From Norana najaformis (taxonomy: Eukaryota > Annelida > Clitellata > Crassiclitellata > Hormogastridae), in assembly GCA_964023275.1 (NCBI GenBank), contig OZ029921.1:13893806-13957805 (forward strand): a DNA stretch of 64,000 bases. The letters are read 5' to 3'. The position numbers were made by a program, and so were the translations under genes. Each line of letters begins with the position of its first letter. Position 1 is the first letter of the stretch. Under the pieces are notes generated by a model. The model saw only the letters and a program-made list of their open reading frames with translations, searched no databases and was not told the DNA's origin. Positions 12,191 through 24,559 of the stretch are shown piece after piece.

Positions 12191-13865
12191 AGCCAAAGAA
12201 AGTTCTAAATGAATTCAATCCAGGACAGAAATAAAGTTACTGGATCACACGTCAGCCGAACACATGATTGGATTGAAAAAGCAGCACCGGGAACCAGAGG
12301 AAATGAACGGGCTTGAGACAAGTAAAAATATATCAGATCGCAATGAAGCATGCACAAATTCAGCAACATGGACTAAAGAACTGTTCTGTCTTATTTTAGG
12401 TCACGTCTTTTTGTCTGCTGCCCTCGGTTTTCCTCGCGTTTTCAATTTCTGTGTCACTGATTACTTCATTATTCTTCCTCATTTCATTGATTGCAAGGAG
12501 CAGTAATATGAACAATACACTCTATAAAAGCAAGCAAGTAATGAGGCAGCCCTAAATGCTGTTATTTGGTGGGTCTAGCTGACACGCACTGATCACGTGT
12601 GATCTGTTGTCACTACATTGATATCAAAACAAACACATTAATCCCCAAAAATAGTCAAATAATAGCTCAAACATCATTAGTAAGTTCCGAAATGTGTCCA
12701 AAAGTGTATGGTCACAAAGTACTGGCCGTGATGTAGATGGCGCATTCAGGTAAAACTCCGCAGAGAACAGATTTACCAGAGTGACCTAGAATCGTCCATA
12801 GGTTATTCTAATGTCGTCGGATTTCATGTCACGGGCGTTCAAGTTCCTTCAGTAATGCCACTCTTTGTCATGCATATATACATGTAAGTATGTATGAGGC
12901 TTACTGCTCATGTTCGTGACCGTATTGGCCGTCGATATGTATGTCGCGTTCAATGCGCGAAACAGTTGATCACACGCGGAATTTGCTCGATAATTCTTTT
13001 ATGTTTGGATCTCTACCGGTACCGAGTCTGCATTTTAAAGATATTTTTTGTTTTTGCGAAGAATTTATTGTGTTTTGTTGATGTTTATCGAGAGCGACGT
13101 TTGTGTAATCGTCAATCGGACTAGTCCACCTGTGAAAGGGGAATTGGTTCTTATCGAGATATTGTCGAGCTTTAGACCTATGCATGCCATCGGCAACAGG
13201 GAAATCTCGGATTCGGTGAAGAAAGAGCGAGTAGTGTCTGGAGTCGTATCGTCCGTCCATCGCGGAGAGGTTCTACGTCCAACTGGCCGGCCGTCTGTGA
13301 ACTCCAGCCCTGCACAGATGTCCTGCTTCGAGAGATATCCGGCTGCAGCGTCTTCTTTTATCTGCGAGTGACTGAGGGAGGGTAAGGGATCCGTGAGGCC
13401 TCGGCGGCGGAACACATCGCCAGTCGTTTTTCCTCATCCTCGATGCCATGTGGTCCTGAAGCTCTGAAGATGGTGTCAACTATTACTTCGTTGGTTGGGT
13501 TCTACGTGTGAAGGTCCATCACTGGTAACTCTTATGGTTATCTGAGCAGTGTCTCTCCTAGCCATGAACATTTGCTGCCAACAACATTTAGAATAGCGTA
13601 CAGAGCAGCGTCTCTAGTCGAGTTACTCACTTACTCACTTACTTCCATATCCGTCTCTCCGTGTTCCTTCTCTTTCGCATTCCTGTTCGTAATTTTCTAT
13701 ATCCACAGCTTTCTCCTCTGTTCGTTTCCTACATATAGTTCCTTTTTCTCTCCCATCCATCTAGCTCTGCTTCCACCCCTTTCGTCCTCTCTCTCCACCT
13801 ACTGTATTTCTCCAGTCTGCTCATGACGCCACGTTGTACATTCACAATTAAAGTACTTCGCTGCT
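12191..13865. other. Non-coding stretch, no gene recognised
   Basis: Two overlapping frames of 96-116 codons on opposite strands near 12970-13415 are mutual shadows with no recognisable domain. The 13630-13810 segment is pyrimidine-rich. Confidence 0.4.
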
Positions 13866-13866
13866 C

Positions 13867-13935
<69 letters not shown>

Positions 13936-13990
13936 GGTAGTAGTAGTAGTACAAGTAGCAGCAGTAGCAGCAGCAGCAGCAGTAGCAGCA
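13866..13990. repeat. (AGT)n/(AGC)n microsatellite
   Basis: About 88 bp of AGT repeats passing into GTG and AGC units. The poly-V frame is an artefact. Confidence 0.95.
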
Positions 13991-14879
13991 GCAGCAGTGT
14001 CTGCCTCTAAGCCTCCGAGTGGGCGAGAGGAAGGTGGAATTCAGTGATGCGCGAGGAACGCCATTGCGGCAATTTACAGAAAGCGGAAGCTTCTAGATCA
14101 GGACGGTCAGTCGATGGTCACGGAAGGCAGCGATCGGCAGGACATGGACGCCGGAGGCAGTTGGTAATGGAGGTCTGCAGGCAGAGGCAGACGGAAAGAT
14201 GACATGCAGCTAGTAATGGAGGCAGATTGGAAACGAGGAAGAGGGAGGGGTGCGACGACTCTTTGAACTGCCGATGCAGACATGGGCGGCTGACGATGCT
14301 TTTAGTTTAAGCTTCGGTCGTCGAAGCCTGGCTTAGCGCATTAACTTATCGGCCAGAACAGATGTTGCCCGACTGTGTCGTCGCCAGTCCGACCGTACCG
14401 TAAGTCGTCGGCCGTCTGACCGCAGCAGCCTAAGTCCGCTTGAAGCGCAGCGCGGATTATGCTTAAGCAGTAAACGCAGATGGAAAGATCGAAGTACGAG
14501 CGCCACTTAATGCGATCGAATACATCAGAAGTTACTGTGCATTACAGACCGATTGAAGGCAACGGTACAGAATAAGGGAAGAAGGAACAAAGGAATCAAA
14601 GGAGCGACACGTAGTGAGCGACCCTTAGTACCGTCGGTTCTACTCAGTCCTGTTGGGCATCATCGCATCATTCATTATACGCTGTAGCTGTACAAGCATC
14701 GAGTTTGTCCAGGAATTACTGACTGCAGTTGCTAATTCGAAAAGGTAAACCCATGAAGCGAAATCGATGATAGTCGATCAAAGTCCCGTTAAAAAACAAC
14801 ACAGTGGTTTCTTGTCCTTTTTCAAGTAATGTCACATAGGACTACACATTTGCTCACGTAATTTTTCGAGTGTTGTGTA

Positions 14880-15420
14880 AGCGCGCGTTGGTATAGGAAA
14901 TTTTTTATGATGTAACATCGATGAGTCATCGGGATGTTGACTGGTTTGTAATTGGCTGGTGGGTTTCCAGCGCTTTAGGCGCAAATTTTTGTGACGTTTA
15001 ATCTAGTTGTTGATTTGTTTGTGATTGCCTGGCGTTCGCGCGCCTTTTACATAAACGCTTTTGATTGGTGGGCATTCACGCGAAATTTTTAAATATACGC
15101 TTCTTATTGGTCAGCGTTCGCGCACAATGTCTGACGTTAGCAGTAACCATTGACTTGGTGGGAAATAGACTATAAAAGCGGAGGCAATGCTTTGTTAGGA
15201 GAGCTCGAAGAATTTGCATAAGTATTTTGTCGTTTGTAGTTTGCAGATGTCGTTGTTAGATTCGTGCGTTTGGAAACTGTGACGATTCAAAATTGTAGTT
15301 ATCGAACTGTTCGTTAATTTTATTAATACACAATCAAAAATCAAAAGACCGCGTGTCTTTCATCGAGTTAAAGCTACGATAAAAATCGGACTGTCGACGG
15401 TTTGAAGCCCGAACGTTGAC
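14880..15420 (+). repeat. LTR-like dispersed repeat, copy (plus)
   Basis: Contains TAAGCGCGCGTTGGTAT, GATGAGTCATCGGGATGTTG with a perfect AP-1 heptamer TGAGTCA, GGCGTTCGCGCGC, TGACGTTAGCAG, then CTATAAAAGCGG and a downstream CGTGTCTTTCATCGAGTT. Each block recurs in order in the copy at 21585-22120. Upstream sites, a TATA box and a 3' block fit an LTR with U3-R-U5. A gag-like remnant begins about 550 bp downstream on the same strand, which supports this. Confidence 0.6.
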
Positions 15421-15964
15421 AACTTCGAAAAATCATCGATATTAGGCCTACTTGGTGACCAGCGCAGTGGGAGTCGCATATCCCCAGGACGCGAAGAGAC
15501 TGGTGCATGAAGATTCAGTGGAAGAACACGACGCTGGTGAGCGACTTCCGCCAACGAGCAAGAGCAGCGATCGAAGGATTGAGGTTCTAAATTTAACAAG
15601 CAACTACGGTGGCGCGTGAGAGCTAACTTTTCCAGGGTTCAAGTTCGGTCGGTGAGCATAGAACAGATTGGAGACACCAAAATATGACGTCGTCTAGAAC
15701 AAGGAATACACTCGTAGTGAAAGCTAAACGTCAGCTGGGAGCAGCCGAAGAAGAGAAGACGAGTAGGCAAGACAAGACAACAGATAAAATAAGACAAGAT
15801 AAAATGCGCATACCGTTTTGTACGACGTTTTTCATAACGTGATTAACATTTTTGCACTGAAGTGTTTTCTCTTTGTATGCTGTTTTAAGAATTGATTACT
15901 TGCTTACATTGCAAAAGTTATCGTTCTCAAAAGATTGTTTTAGTAAGTAAGTAAAAAACGACTG

Positions 15965-16165
15965 TCAACAGAATAAAAGCAGAAATTAAGAACCTCCAGG
16001 GCACAGAGCGACTTAAGCAGGCCTTGCTTAAGTATGGCTGGAAGGCTGAATAGATTAAGGAATTGAGTCGAGATCTAATGTTAGATATGCAAACCAAAGA
16101 ATGGCTGAATGAGAAAGCACCGCGAGCTGGTGCTGTTGCTAAAAGTGAGACGTGTCATGGGTCGG
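15965..16165 (+). pseudogene. Retroelement gag-like remnant, 5' part
   Basis: The frame reads EIKNLQGTERLKQALLKYGW, then a stop, then ELSRDLMLDMQTKEWLNEKA. It looks like a short helical N-terminal module. It lies between the LTR-like copy at 14880-15420 and an inverted LTR-like copy, and probably continues after that insertion at 16680. Identity as gag is inference from context. Confidence 0.35.
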
Positions 16166-16184
16166 GTCCTTAAAAAGTGAACGA

Positions 16185-16675
16185 TGGACAACTCTGTTCT
16201 AAACGCACCAGTCTATCAACGACATTTGTTTGTAACTCAAACTTTCAACTTAGCACACGACAGACTAATGCTACAATCTTCACGCTCTCTGATAATGCAC
16301 CCGCAATCGCTTTATATAGGCTTTTTCTCGTCAACTCAGTAGACAAGCCCATACCTGGGGCAGGTATAGGCTATAGCGAAATCCTGTGATTTTCCAAAAA
16401 CACGATGGTTCATCAAAACGTAGGAGCGCCGTTTCCCGCGTCAGCGCTCACGTGATAAAAGCGTGTCAGCAAGAATTACTCCTCATGTCAACTCGCCTGC
16501 ACACAGGAAGTCGCCAGACAATCACACCTTCCCTGCCATGTGGTCGATACGTAGCAGTCAGAAGCACTCACCAACCGCAAGCATGTGATACGCGCGTGGA
16601 CAAACAAGTCAACAAACCAATGACTCATGGAAATCTTTTATGCAAAGGCGCGCTTAAAACTTGCTGACTGGGCAG
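16185..16675 (-). repeat. LTR-like dispersed repeat, inverted copy
   Basis: On the minus strand it begins CAGTCAGCAAGTTTTAAGCG, then has CATGAGTCATTGGTTTGTTG and, near its far end, TATATAAAGCG and TTTGAGTTACAAAC. These blocks match the copies at 4745-5075 and 14880-15420. It separates two pieces of a gag-like coding remnant, implying insertion into an older element of the other orientation. Confidence 0.6.
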
Positions 16676-16679
16676 AGTA

Positions 16680-17240
16680 ATATTATGTTGATAAAGCAAG
16701 TGATTGAGTTGAAGAGAACAAGACAAACTGAACTGCAATTGCAGCGGCAATAACTTGAAGTCCAAATACCACAAGCAGAAGCTGCAGAGAAAACTATGGG
16801 TTCCGAATTAGAAGACGTAGAGAAAATGAAGTATGTCGAGTTGGAAGGCTGCAGCAGCGAAAACGACACAGGCAGAATTGGAGATGCAAAAGCATCAGGC
16901 CGAAGCGGAACTTAAAGCTAAACAAACCGAGATAGAGGTTCAAACACAGCTACTGAAAATAAAGAGGCAGCAGTTTGAGCTAGAAAGTCAAAGACAAGTA
17001 GAAGCTGATCGTAAGAGAAAGGAACTGAAAAGAGATACAATTAAGAGAGATCGTTATAAAACGAGAATAGGAAGAAAGCAAATGCAAACACGTTGGAGCA
17101 ACGACAGACGATTAGAACAATACAGAGATGATGCAGTAGAGATTTGAGGCAGAAAGGATAAGTAGGATGGAAGAACAGGAACAGTGGAAGAAAGACGAGA
17201 AGAGAAAAAGAAATTGGAAGAAGAGGCTTCACTTATATCG
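16680..17240 (+). pseudogene. Coiled-coil gag-like remnant
   Basis: An open frame at 16833-17147, extended by shifted frames on both sides, is dominated by alternating E/K/Q/L heptads such as AELEMQKHQAEAELKAKQTE and LLKIKRQQFELESQRQ. It predicts a long charged coiled coil. I recognise no zinc knuckle or protease. Its position between LTR-like copies suggests a Gypsy-type gag, but an unrelated coiled-coil gene fragment is possible. Stops near 16751 and 17147 mark it as decayed. Confidence 0.4.
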
Positions 17241-17419
17241 AAAAGAAAATTGTGAATTTAATTAAACATGCTTAACCCAACATGCCTTACGATCTAGTCG
17301 AAATTGCTTTGTACTTAAAATAGTGGAGAATGCTTTTAACAATTTTGTTGTAGAAAAACAATTTTAGGTTAAAATGTTATTACCCTTATTGAATCCGAAA
17401 GCTAGAACTGTTTGGAGCG

Positions 17420-18075
17420 TTTGAATTAGACCGATTTTGATGACTCGGAGCGCATGAAAGAACAAGTTGTTTCTAATATTAGGGACTGAAGCTGTAGTAT
17501 CCGAAACCTCGGCAGGCCTGCAAGGACAGCATTACAGAAGTCCAGGCGTATCAGAACGAAGGCGTGGACAATAGCCATAGAGGGGAAAACGATAAATCTC
17601 GCCGTAAGACTGATCTGACGCATCTGGTAAAAGCAAGACTTGCAGGTAGAGTTGACATGCTCCTCCATAAATAGTTCTTCATCCCGAAGCAATCCAAGGT
17701 CTCTGACGATATGTTATGTTTTCCAACCCAGAAAAACCTTCGCAATGGTCTCTGGTTTCGTCCTGTCGGGTGCCGAGCCATATAAATTCCGTCTTAGCCG
17801 GATTCAGCCTCAACCGATTTCAAGACATCCATCCTGCACGTGTGTCACGATTACCTGCATTTCGGATGCACAGGCCAGTCTGTCAATTGGGTGACATGTC
17901 CACTCCTTCATTCTGATACAGCTGGACGCCGTCAGAGCATTGATGAACCCACGCTCCTACAGCGTTCATAAGCTCACTCTGGTCGGCCCTATTCAGAATG
18001 TACAATAGCGGCCCTAGGACTGAGCCCTGTGGGAAAACGAGGGTGCTCAGCCGACTTGTCCGAACCAATAGCTAC
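17420..18075 (-). pseudogene. LINE reverse transcriptase remnant (dead catalytic box)
   Basis: On the minus strand FPQGSVLGPLLYILNRAD (RT block 4, near 18040) is followed by GAWVHQCSDGVQLYQ, where the catalytic YADD has become CSDG. Shifted frames then give RLNPAKTEFIW-type sequence, FMEEHVNSTCKSCFYQMRQI and HAFVLIRLDFCNAVLAGLPR, the thumb of Jockey/CR1-type LINEs. The blocks are in the right order over about 650 bp but in different frames, so this is a 5'-truncated, inactive copy. Confidence 0.8.
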
Positions 18076-18290
18076 CATCATAGTTCGCCCTTTGAGGAAA
18101 GAGCGAAGCCACTCTGTTCGCTACCCCATAAGAAATGCTTATTCTGATCAACAAGATGAAGTCTATTTACTGAGTCAAAAGAGAATCGGTCTAAAATACG
18201 CTGAATTCCTAAAATTTTGCATTTTGTCGTAGCATTTGCTATACATAGGAATCCGAATGAATTCTAAACGATTTCCTTTCCAATCCGACC

Positions 18291-18350
18291 GCCATCCCTC
18301 CTTTCCTCCCTCCCTCCTTCCTTCCCTCCCTCCCTTCCTCCCTCCCATTA
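18291..18350. repeat. CCT/CCTT pyrimidine repeat
   Basis: Imperfect run of CCTCCCTT-type units, low complexity. Confidence 0.85.
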
Positions 18351-20213
18351 GGATTCGGTCTGTGTAGAAGGCACTTCCTCACTCGTCATCGACTGGAGCA
18401 TGCGATGTATTCGCTATGGACGCTGCCGCCTCCTCGGTTGCAGTGGCAGCAATTGCGGTGATGCAGAGATGCGCCGGTGACGCGGTCTAATACGGTGAAC
18501 TGCTAATTCTGGCTGATGTTTCCGCCTGACTGGTTTTTATCGTCGACGAATCGGCGCCAGATAGATGAACGGACACCGCGTGGACTGGAATTATGAAAAC
18601 ACCCAGCCTCAGCCTCCTCTCCCTCCTTTCCATTTTCCTCTTCCTACTGCTCCTCTGTCTCCTCCTCCTTCTTGTCGTCTTCTTCCTTCTCCTATTCTTC
18701 CTGCTCTTCCTCTTCTACCTTTTTTGACTCCTTCTGACTGCTCATCTGTGTCTCTGCCAACATCCCAAAACAAATGCACATGCCGATAACCAATTCGCTT
18801 CTCTAGAACTGTCCCTCTCTTTCGTCTTCATGCTCCGTTCATCTATTTATTCTTCACTACCAGACATTAAGCTTTCTTTCTGATGTTTATCTTTCCCTGT
18901 CCCTTCCATTCCTCTTCCAGGATAACTTTTCTTCTGTTATCCCCTTCCTTAATTCTTGTTTACTCTAGATATGCCACTCTTGTCTGTCTGTCTGTGCCAC
19001 TGACTTCCTCTGCTAACAGGTGACAGCTCAGGCGATTAACAACTACGTTTTTCAGGATTCTTAAAATGAAGTTGAGATGTTTGATAGATCATCAGGAGAA
19101 AGAGATGGCGTTTTAAGAAGACGGTACATGAGCGAAACTGGTGGGGAAGGAGCCTTCAGCAAGGGAGAAGTTGACAAGGGATGTGATGATTGGGCCCAAG
19201 ACATCGAAGCATTCTTTTAGCAGGGCGGTAGGAATAACGTCTAGGCACGTTGTCAATCAGGAAATTAAAAATGAGATTATGAATCTCAGTCAGAGTTGAT
19301 GGTTGGAATATACTGAAACTTGGGTGGGAGATTTAGGCTATGATAGGCCACCGAAAGAAGAAACGCTAGAAAACTTAAGTCTTGTGATCGAGATTTTGTA
19401 AGAAAAGGATTGTAGAAACCTGTCGGCAAGAGAAGAAAGTGATGAGGAGCTAAGTGGTATGTTGCATCTGTCGCAGTTCTTAACCTTGAATATATATATA
19501 CATATATATGTGTATGTAGGTGTGTGTGTATCTTGGAATATAGCAGAAAGAAATCGTAACTGGTTCTCTCCGGAAGTTCATGTGGACTGGCTATAAATTT
19601 ACTGGAAGAAAGATTTTTGTTGTGCATGTTCGAGTCGACAGAGGAATCAGTAGGCGAACATAATCTCCCTTTGCTTGGCTGCGAGTGGTGTCATTGTTCA
19701 GCGGCTTAATCATCTAAGGACTTAGGCCTTCTCTATAACTCATCGTTCGATTAATAACAAGACGTACTTTTGTTCGAAGACCCTGAACTTCAAGGATTAT
19801 GTTATACAGTACAAATTTTACGACCAAACTTTCCAAGCATTACTGGTCCAATTTTCGCTGTTTGATATCAGGTTATGTTCTATGGTCGTATCTTTCATTT
19901 GTAATAAATAATAGTTTTACTTCATTTATAATAGTTAGGTAGTTATCTAAACACTTAATATAGTGCCTTTTCAGTACGTTGTACAAAGCTGTTGTTTAAT
20001 CAGACAACTTCACGGAACAACGGAACCTCGTGTTTTATAGTCAGAACTCGGAAGCCCTGCTTGTCGTAAATTTACTTGTTTACCCATAAACATGTCCGAT
20101 TGATTTCGCTCTGTATAATGTCGTAATCTCCTTTACTTCGTTGCGCTGTACATACGATGGACACGAGAGCAGCCATTTTGCTGCAGGGACCACATCTGAA
20201 GACAAACTTCCGC
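18351..20213. other. Non-coding stretch, no gene recognised
   Basis: Pyrimidine-rich at 18600-18740 and TA-rich near 19490-19515. No coding motif, element end or RNA gene was recognised. Confidence 0.4.
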
Positions 20214-20261
20214 ATCATTTCCTCATGCCATAATTTCCTCATGCCATCATTTCCTCATACC
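20214..20261. repeat. 16-bp tandem repeat, three units
   Basis: Three contiguous units of ATCATTTCCTCATGCC, with one substitution in unit 2 and one in unit 3. Confidence 0.9.
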
Positions 20262-21584
20262 CAGGTATTAGTTCAGTCGGCCGCTGTCTTAGGATCGGAA
20301 TGACGCTGCATTAGAAGATCCACGCAGTACTCTCTTCACATTAATCTCTACTAATGGCAGACGCAACGGTTGCTGGACTGCTCATAGATACAGGCTTTCA
20401 AGGATCAAGGCCCTCGTGGTCATTGTGTCATGCATTTTGGTCTTGCGAGTATATTCAACGCAACCGAGTGGGTGTAGACAACAACAACCTAAAGTGCGTT
20501 GTTGCTACACAATTTGTGACTATGTGCGTTCCGGCCACACTGCTTTAGGTATTTCAGCGTGCGACTGTCAGTCCAGATTCAGGATGGACGGCATCAGTAC
20601 AAGGCTGGCAGAGGATCAAGAGTAAAAGTCGCCTATTCTAACCAGTGGCTAACAAAGGGCACCGCCTGGCAATATATTAAGCACCGTCAAAGGTTGAACC
20701 TTTCAGTAGTCGACAGAGTGTTCTAATCGAAGGAACATCGGCTGTGTATTGTCGTAGATCGGCTATGGATCCATCGGCCAGTCTGTTTAGTCAGCCAAAG
20801 ATAATGAGTAGAAGCGGTAGAGTGACGTCATCGGTGACCATTAAAACCTAAAAGAGATGACGGACGCCGTCTTCCACTGTTTGCGAAGTCTATAAATATG
20901 AAGAAGTAGAAGAAGATGATGCTAATCATGAAGAAAGAAGAAGCATAAGAAGAAGCAGGATCGTTTTGTGTTTGGCATAGTAACAGGAGAGTCCATGAGT
21001 CATTATGACCTGTCAAAATGAGAATTCGAGGCTTGACTGCGCAAGGCGGAATAGACGATACGGAATTTACATGAAATGACCGGACATCGATCTAATGACA
21101 CACACAAACACACGTGGAATCGAAAGGATTGGTATTTCAATGGATCTGATGTTGATATCATATTATATTAGACCGCATGTCCTTTGCTAAGGTAAAAGGC
21201 ACCGAAGAACTTGTCATGACTTGAAATGACAAGGATCCAATGACATGACACAATGTAGGTTTAGGTTTTAAGGTAAGTGTAACACTCGATCACATTTCAT
21301 CAGCGCCATACAAGAGCTGAGCCAGCGTACTCAGTGGAACTGAACCACAGTCAGACTGACAGTAATACAGAGCTAAGTAGAGTATGGTTTGGTCAATAGT
21401 AAATCCCCAAGCAACGAGCTACGTCGTATCATAAAAGAAATTTAATGACGCAGACCTTACTGACACACTTGGTTAAAACTTGAAATCTTAAAACATTAGC
21501 AAAGATACTATCATCCCAGTTTCACCAGGTCGACACAAAAATGGTTCTTCGATCAAGTTATTAATTCTTTTCTCTTTTCTCGTG
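20262..21584. other. Non-coding stretch, no gene recognised
   Basis: Short open frames only; none carries a motif I can name, and no element boundaries were seen. Confidence 0.35.
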
Positions 21585-22120
21585 AATACTGTAAACGTGA
21601 TTTTCCGATGATGATTTAGCATGACTTAAGCGCGCGTTTGTATTGGTGGTTTCTGTGACGCCATGCAGATGAGTCATCGGGTTGTTTACTTGTTTGTGAT
21701 TAGCTGGCGAGCGCGCCGTGGAATTTTCAACAACATCGGCTGACGCGCAATTTATCACGTGGGCTCTCAACATGCTTTTCTTGCAATGCGTTATGGAACC
21801 GACCCAGACCAGTCTGAACTGGTCTGCAGTCGTGCCGGAAAAGAGCCTATAAAACAGTCGAAAACATATTGTCAGAGGGCGAGAAGAAGAAGTGGGAGCA
21901 GTAGACTATCGTGTGTGCAGTTATTTCTAGCTACAAGTGTTTTTGATGGATTTGTGTTTGAATTGTATATTCGTCGTCCGAAGTATTGTTGGGATTAAAT
22001 TGTTCACTTTCCTATTTATAAATGCGAAAATTAAAGACTGTGTGTCTTTTCTCGAGTTTACGTTATACTACAAATTGGGCCCCTCAATAAATTGAAGCTC
22101 GAAAGATCGTCAAGTACTAA
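21585..22120 (+). repeat. LTR-like dispersed repeat, copy (plus)
   Basis: Shares ordered blocks with 14880-15420: TTAAGCGCGCGTTTGTAT, GATGAGTCATCGGGTTGTTT with AP-1 heptamer, TTGTGATTAGCTGG, CCTATAAAACAG as TATA box, and ATTAAAGACTGTGTGTCTTT leading into CTCGAGTT near the 3' end. No coding remnant follows, so this is a candidate solo LTR. Confidence 0.6.
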
Positions 22121-23093
22121 TTACATATCGTTGATTTACATAACACGGAGATGTCGAAAGTTTCTAATAAGCTGTGCTGCAGAAAGGCGAGAATCCAGAG
22201 ATATTGACAGGCAGAGTTCGACTTAGTGATAGGATGGAATGGAATTGGATGGAAAAGGGTAGAATATGAAAACTGAGGGCACGAACATCAGTGCGATGTT
22301 ACTCTAGACCATGAGAGGGATTTCCGCATGCCAGCCATGTCTTCTGGCGTGCACCCACTAGACCGATCAAGTCAGTCAATCTTTATGTATTATTGAGAGA
22401 CTAAGCTCCGAAACCAGGCACGTATCAGTCCCCGACAGACGTCTGTTGCTTGCACATTTCATTGCCCACATACATACGCAAGCCTTTGCATGCATAATTA
22501 TTTAAATATAGACCTATCAGTCTGTAAAGAGAGAATACATGAAGCGGTTGTTGACTGTATGGTATGCCCTGTGGAGTTCTTAAGAGACTTTAAACGGCGT
22601 CTATTAAGAGTGACGCGTCAAAGTCCACAGCAGAACCATTATATATAGATGATCATTTCTGGCGACTGTCGCAACTGCGTAGATCAAACTAGGCATGCGA
22701 CGAATACGTGTAGTTCGATGTATAGTCTGAGCTTACACATAGCGTGTACATAATTCAATGTAGCAGCGCATATACGTATAAATGTACAGTACAAAGAAAA
22801 CGACGCCTGTGTTGCGCGCGATCTGTCCCTAGGGTGAAATAAAGGCGCGATGGATTGAGACAGACGGAGCGAGGCAAAGATGTGTAGACCGGGCGGGACT
22901 CAGCGGCTGTGGGCTGGCTGGCTGTTAGGTCTGGGCGCTATAGAAATAAGAAATGAACCAGAAGTCCCTGGCCGATTTCACAATGGCCGCTGCCGCCTCC
23001 GACACTTACAGCAACATCCACTTCCGCTAAAATTAAATGATTGCATCGACATGTTTGCATCGGCAACTGCAGTTCATCATTCGACACAAAGGC
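22121..23093. other. Non-coding stretch, no gene recognised
   Basis: No element or exon supported. A short ATG-starting frame near 23003 stops after about 15 codons and is not called. Confidence 0.35.
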
Positions 23094-23235
23094 CTCTCTC
23101 TCTCTCTCTCTTTCTCTTTCTCTATCTCTCTCTCTATCCCTCTCCCTCACTCACTCTCTCTCGCTCTCTCTGTCTCTCTGTCTCTCTCTCACTCTCACTC
23201 ACTTTATCTTTCGTCTCTCTCTCGTCTCTCTCTCC
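23094..23235. repeat. (CT)n-rich microsatellite
   Basis: Interrupted CT dinucleotide tract of about 140 bp; the serine/leucine frames across it are artefacts. Confidence 0.95.
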
Positions 23236-23293
23236 CGCGTCTCTACTAAGCCAAACTCAGTAGGAAGAAACTGCAAGAAATCATACCACCTAA

Positions 23294-23392
23294 ATACATG
23301 CACACATACATACATGCATATATACATACATACATACATACATACATGCATGCATGCATACATACATTCATACATACATGGTCAGCATAATG
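23294..23392. repeat. (CATA)n microsatellite
   Basis: Imperfect CATA/CATG tetranucleotide tract of about 100 bp. Confidence 0.95.
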
Positions 23393-23479
23393 AATATATA
23401 TATGCACCTCACAAAATGGTTGTCTGCACTAGTCTAAATGATGCCAAAGTCGCTGATCGTATCACTGCACTGCTTAGTC

Positions 23480-23700
23480 AGCAAGTTTTAAGAGCGACCA
23501 TTTGTATCGGAAATTTTCGCTACATCAGCATTCGGTCTCCAATTTACCGAGTCAGCAAATACCGAGTCAGGCACGACTATGACTCATGGCGAACGTCAGC
23601 CCGACGTTTTCGCCGCGATCGCCCATGTGACAAGTGCGTGTTCATGCCAATTCAAAACCTGCTCACTCATTAACCTGTATCACCAACGCAAAATAACGTG
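23480..23700 (+). repeat. LTR-like repeat fragment
   Basis: Begins AGTCAGCAAGTTTTAAGAGC, the same start as the inverted copy at 16675, and contains ACTCATGGCGAACGTCAG. Only the 5' portion is recognisable; no TATA box follows. Confidence 0.45.
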
Positions 23701-23847
23701 TTAGGCGCATGTTATCTAACCATGCACGGGTTTCAAAACTCATCACATCTATGCTGTGTCAACGGATAATTATGTTCACGAAGCAATTACACTGACCGGA
23801 TCAAAGAAGAGGCCAGGGTCGACTTCTAAATGTCGGGTCTTGGTCTG

Positions 23848-23881
23848 CACCATTACCGCGGATTTTACCGCGGTAATGGTG
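23848..23881. repeat. Perfect 14-bp inverted repeat (hairpin)
   Basis: CACCATTACCGCGG and its exact reverse complement are separated by ATTTTA. Weaker complementarity (ACTTCT and AGAAG) lies just outside. It sits in sequence rich in ACCGTGGGGATGG-type short direct repeats. Confidence 0.85.
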
Positions 23882-24129
23882 TCAGAAGCGACGTTAATAC
23901 CGTGGGGATGGAACAGAGACTTGCGGTAAAACCGTGGGGATGGAAATACGAACACGGTAATTCCAGCGGTAACGGTTGTGGAGTTATCAAAAATCCCCAC
24001 TGCATCAGATAATTACTTTTTACTCTAAATTGTTCTGTCTAATCAATGTCACTAATAAAGCGCTATATTGCAATTCTTGAATATTCATGAATTCTTGAAT
24101 GTTCATTATGGGTTAAAAAGTACATAAGA

Positions 24130-24255
24130 ACACTCTTTATTGCACTGATATTTGACCTAAGAAATAAGACCAGTTAGACTACTCTTAATTGCAGTGATAT
24201 TTAATATCTGATCTAAGAAATAAGACCATTCTTTCTTGCAGTGATATTTAACTAT
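24130..24255. repeat. About 50-bp tandem repeat, 2.5 units
   Basis: The block with TTGCASTGATATTT followed by CTAAGAAATAAGACCA occurs at about 24136 and 24187, and a third partial unit starts with TTGCAGTGATATTTAA near 24236. Internal indels separate the units. Confidence 0.8.
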
Positions 24256-24559
24256 AACCAAATGTAAAGAACAAATATATGATGAACAGTTTTTGAAGTA
24301 TCATCTGTTATATGACCTAATTAGTATACAATATATACATATAATACGTGACCCACTCTGACAACAAGAGTCAAGTGCCATTTTCCATATTTTCAGTTTT
24401 TTCTGTTGTCAAATAGTGAATCAAATTTTGTTTAAATTGGTATATCATTTATGTAAATATTCCAAATACTGTAGATCCAGAGATAATGTCAGTTTCTGAA
24501 CAAAATTGGGTTTGCGACTTAAGATTCATTTTGTCAGAGGCGAGTAACATATGTGTGAG

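Noticed and set aside
13822-14047. Poly-valine open frame
   Set aside because: Translation of an AGT/GTG microsatellite.
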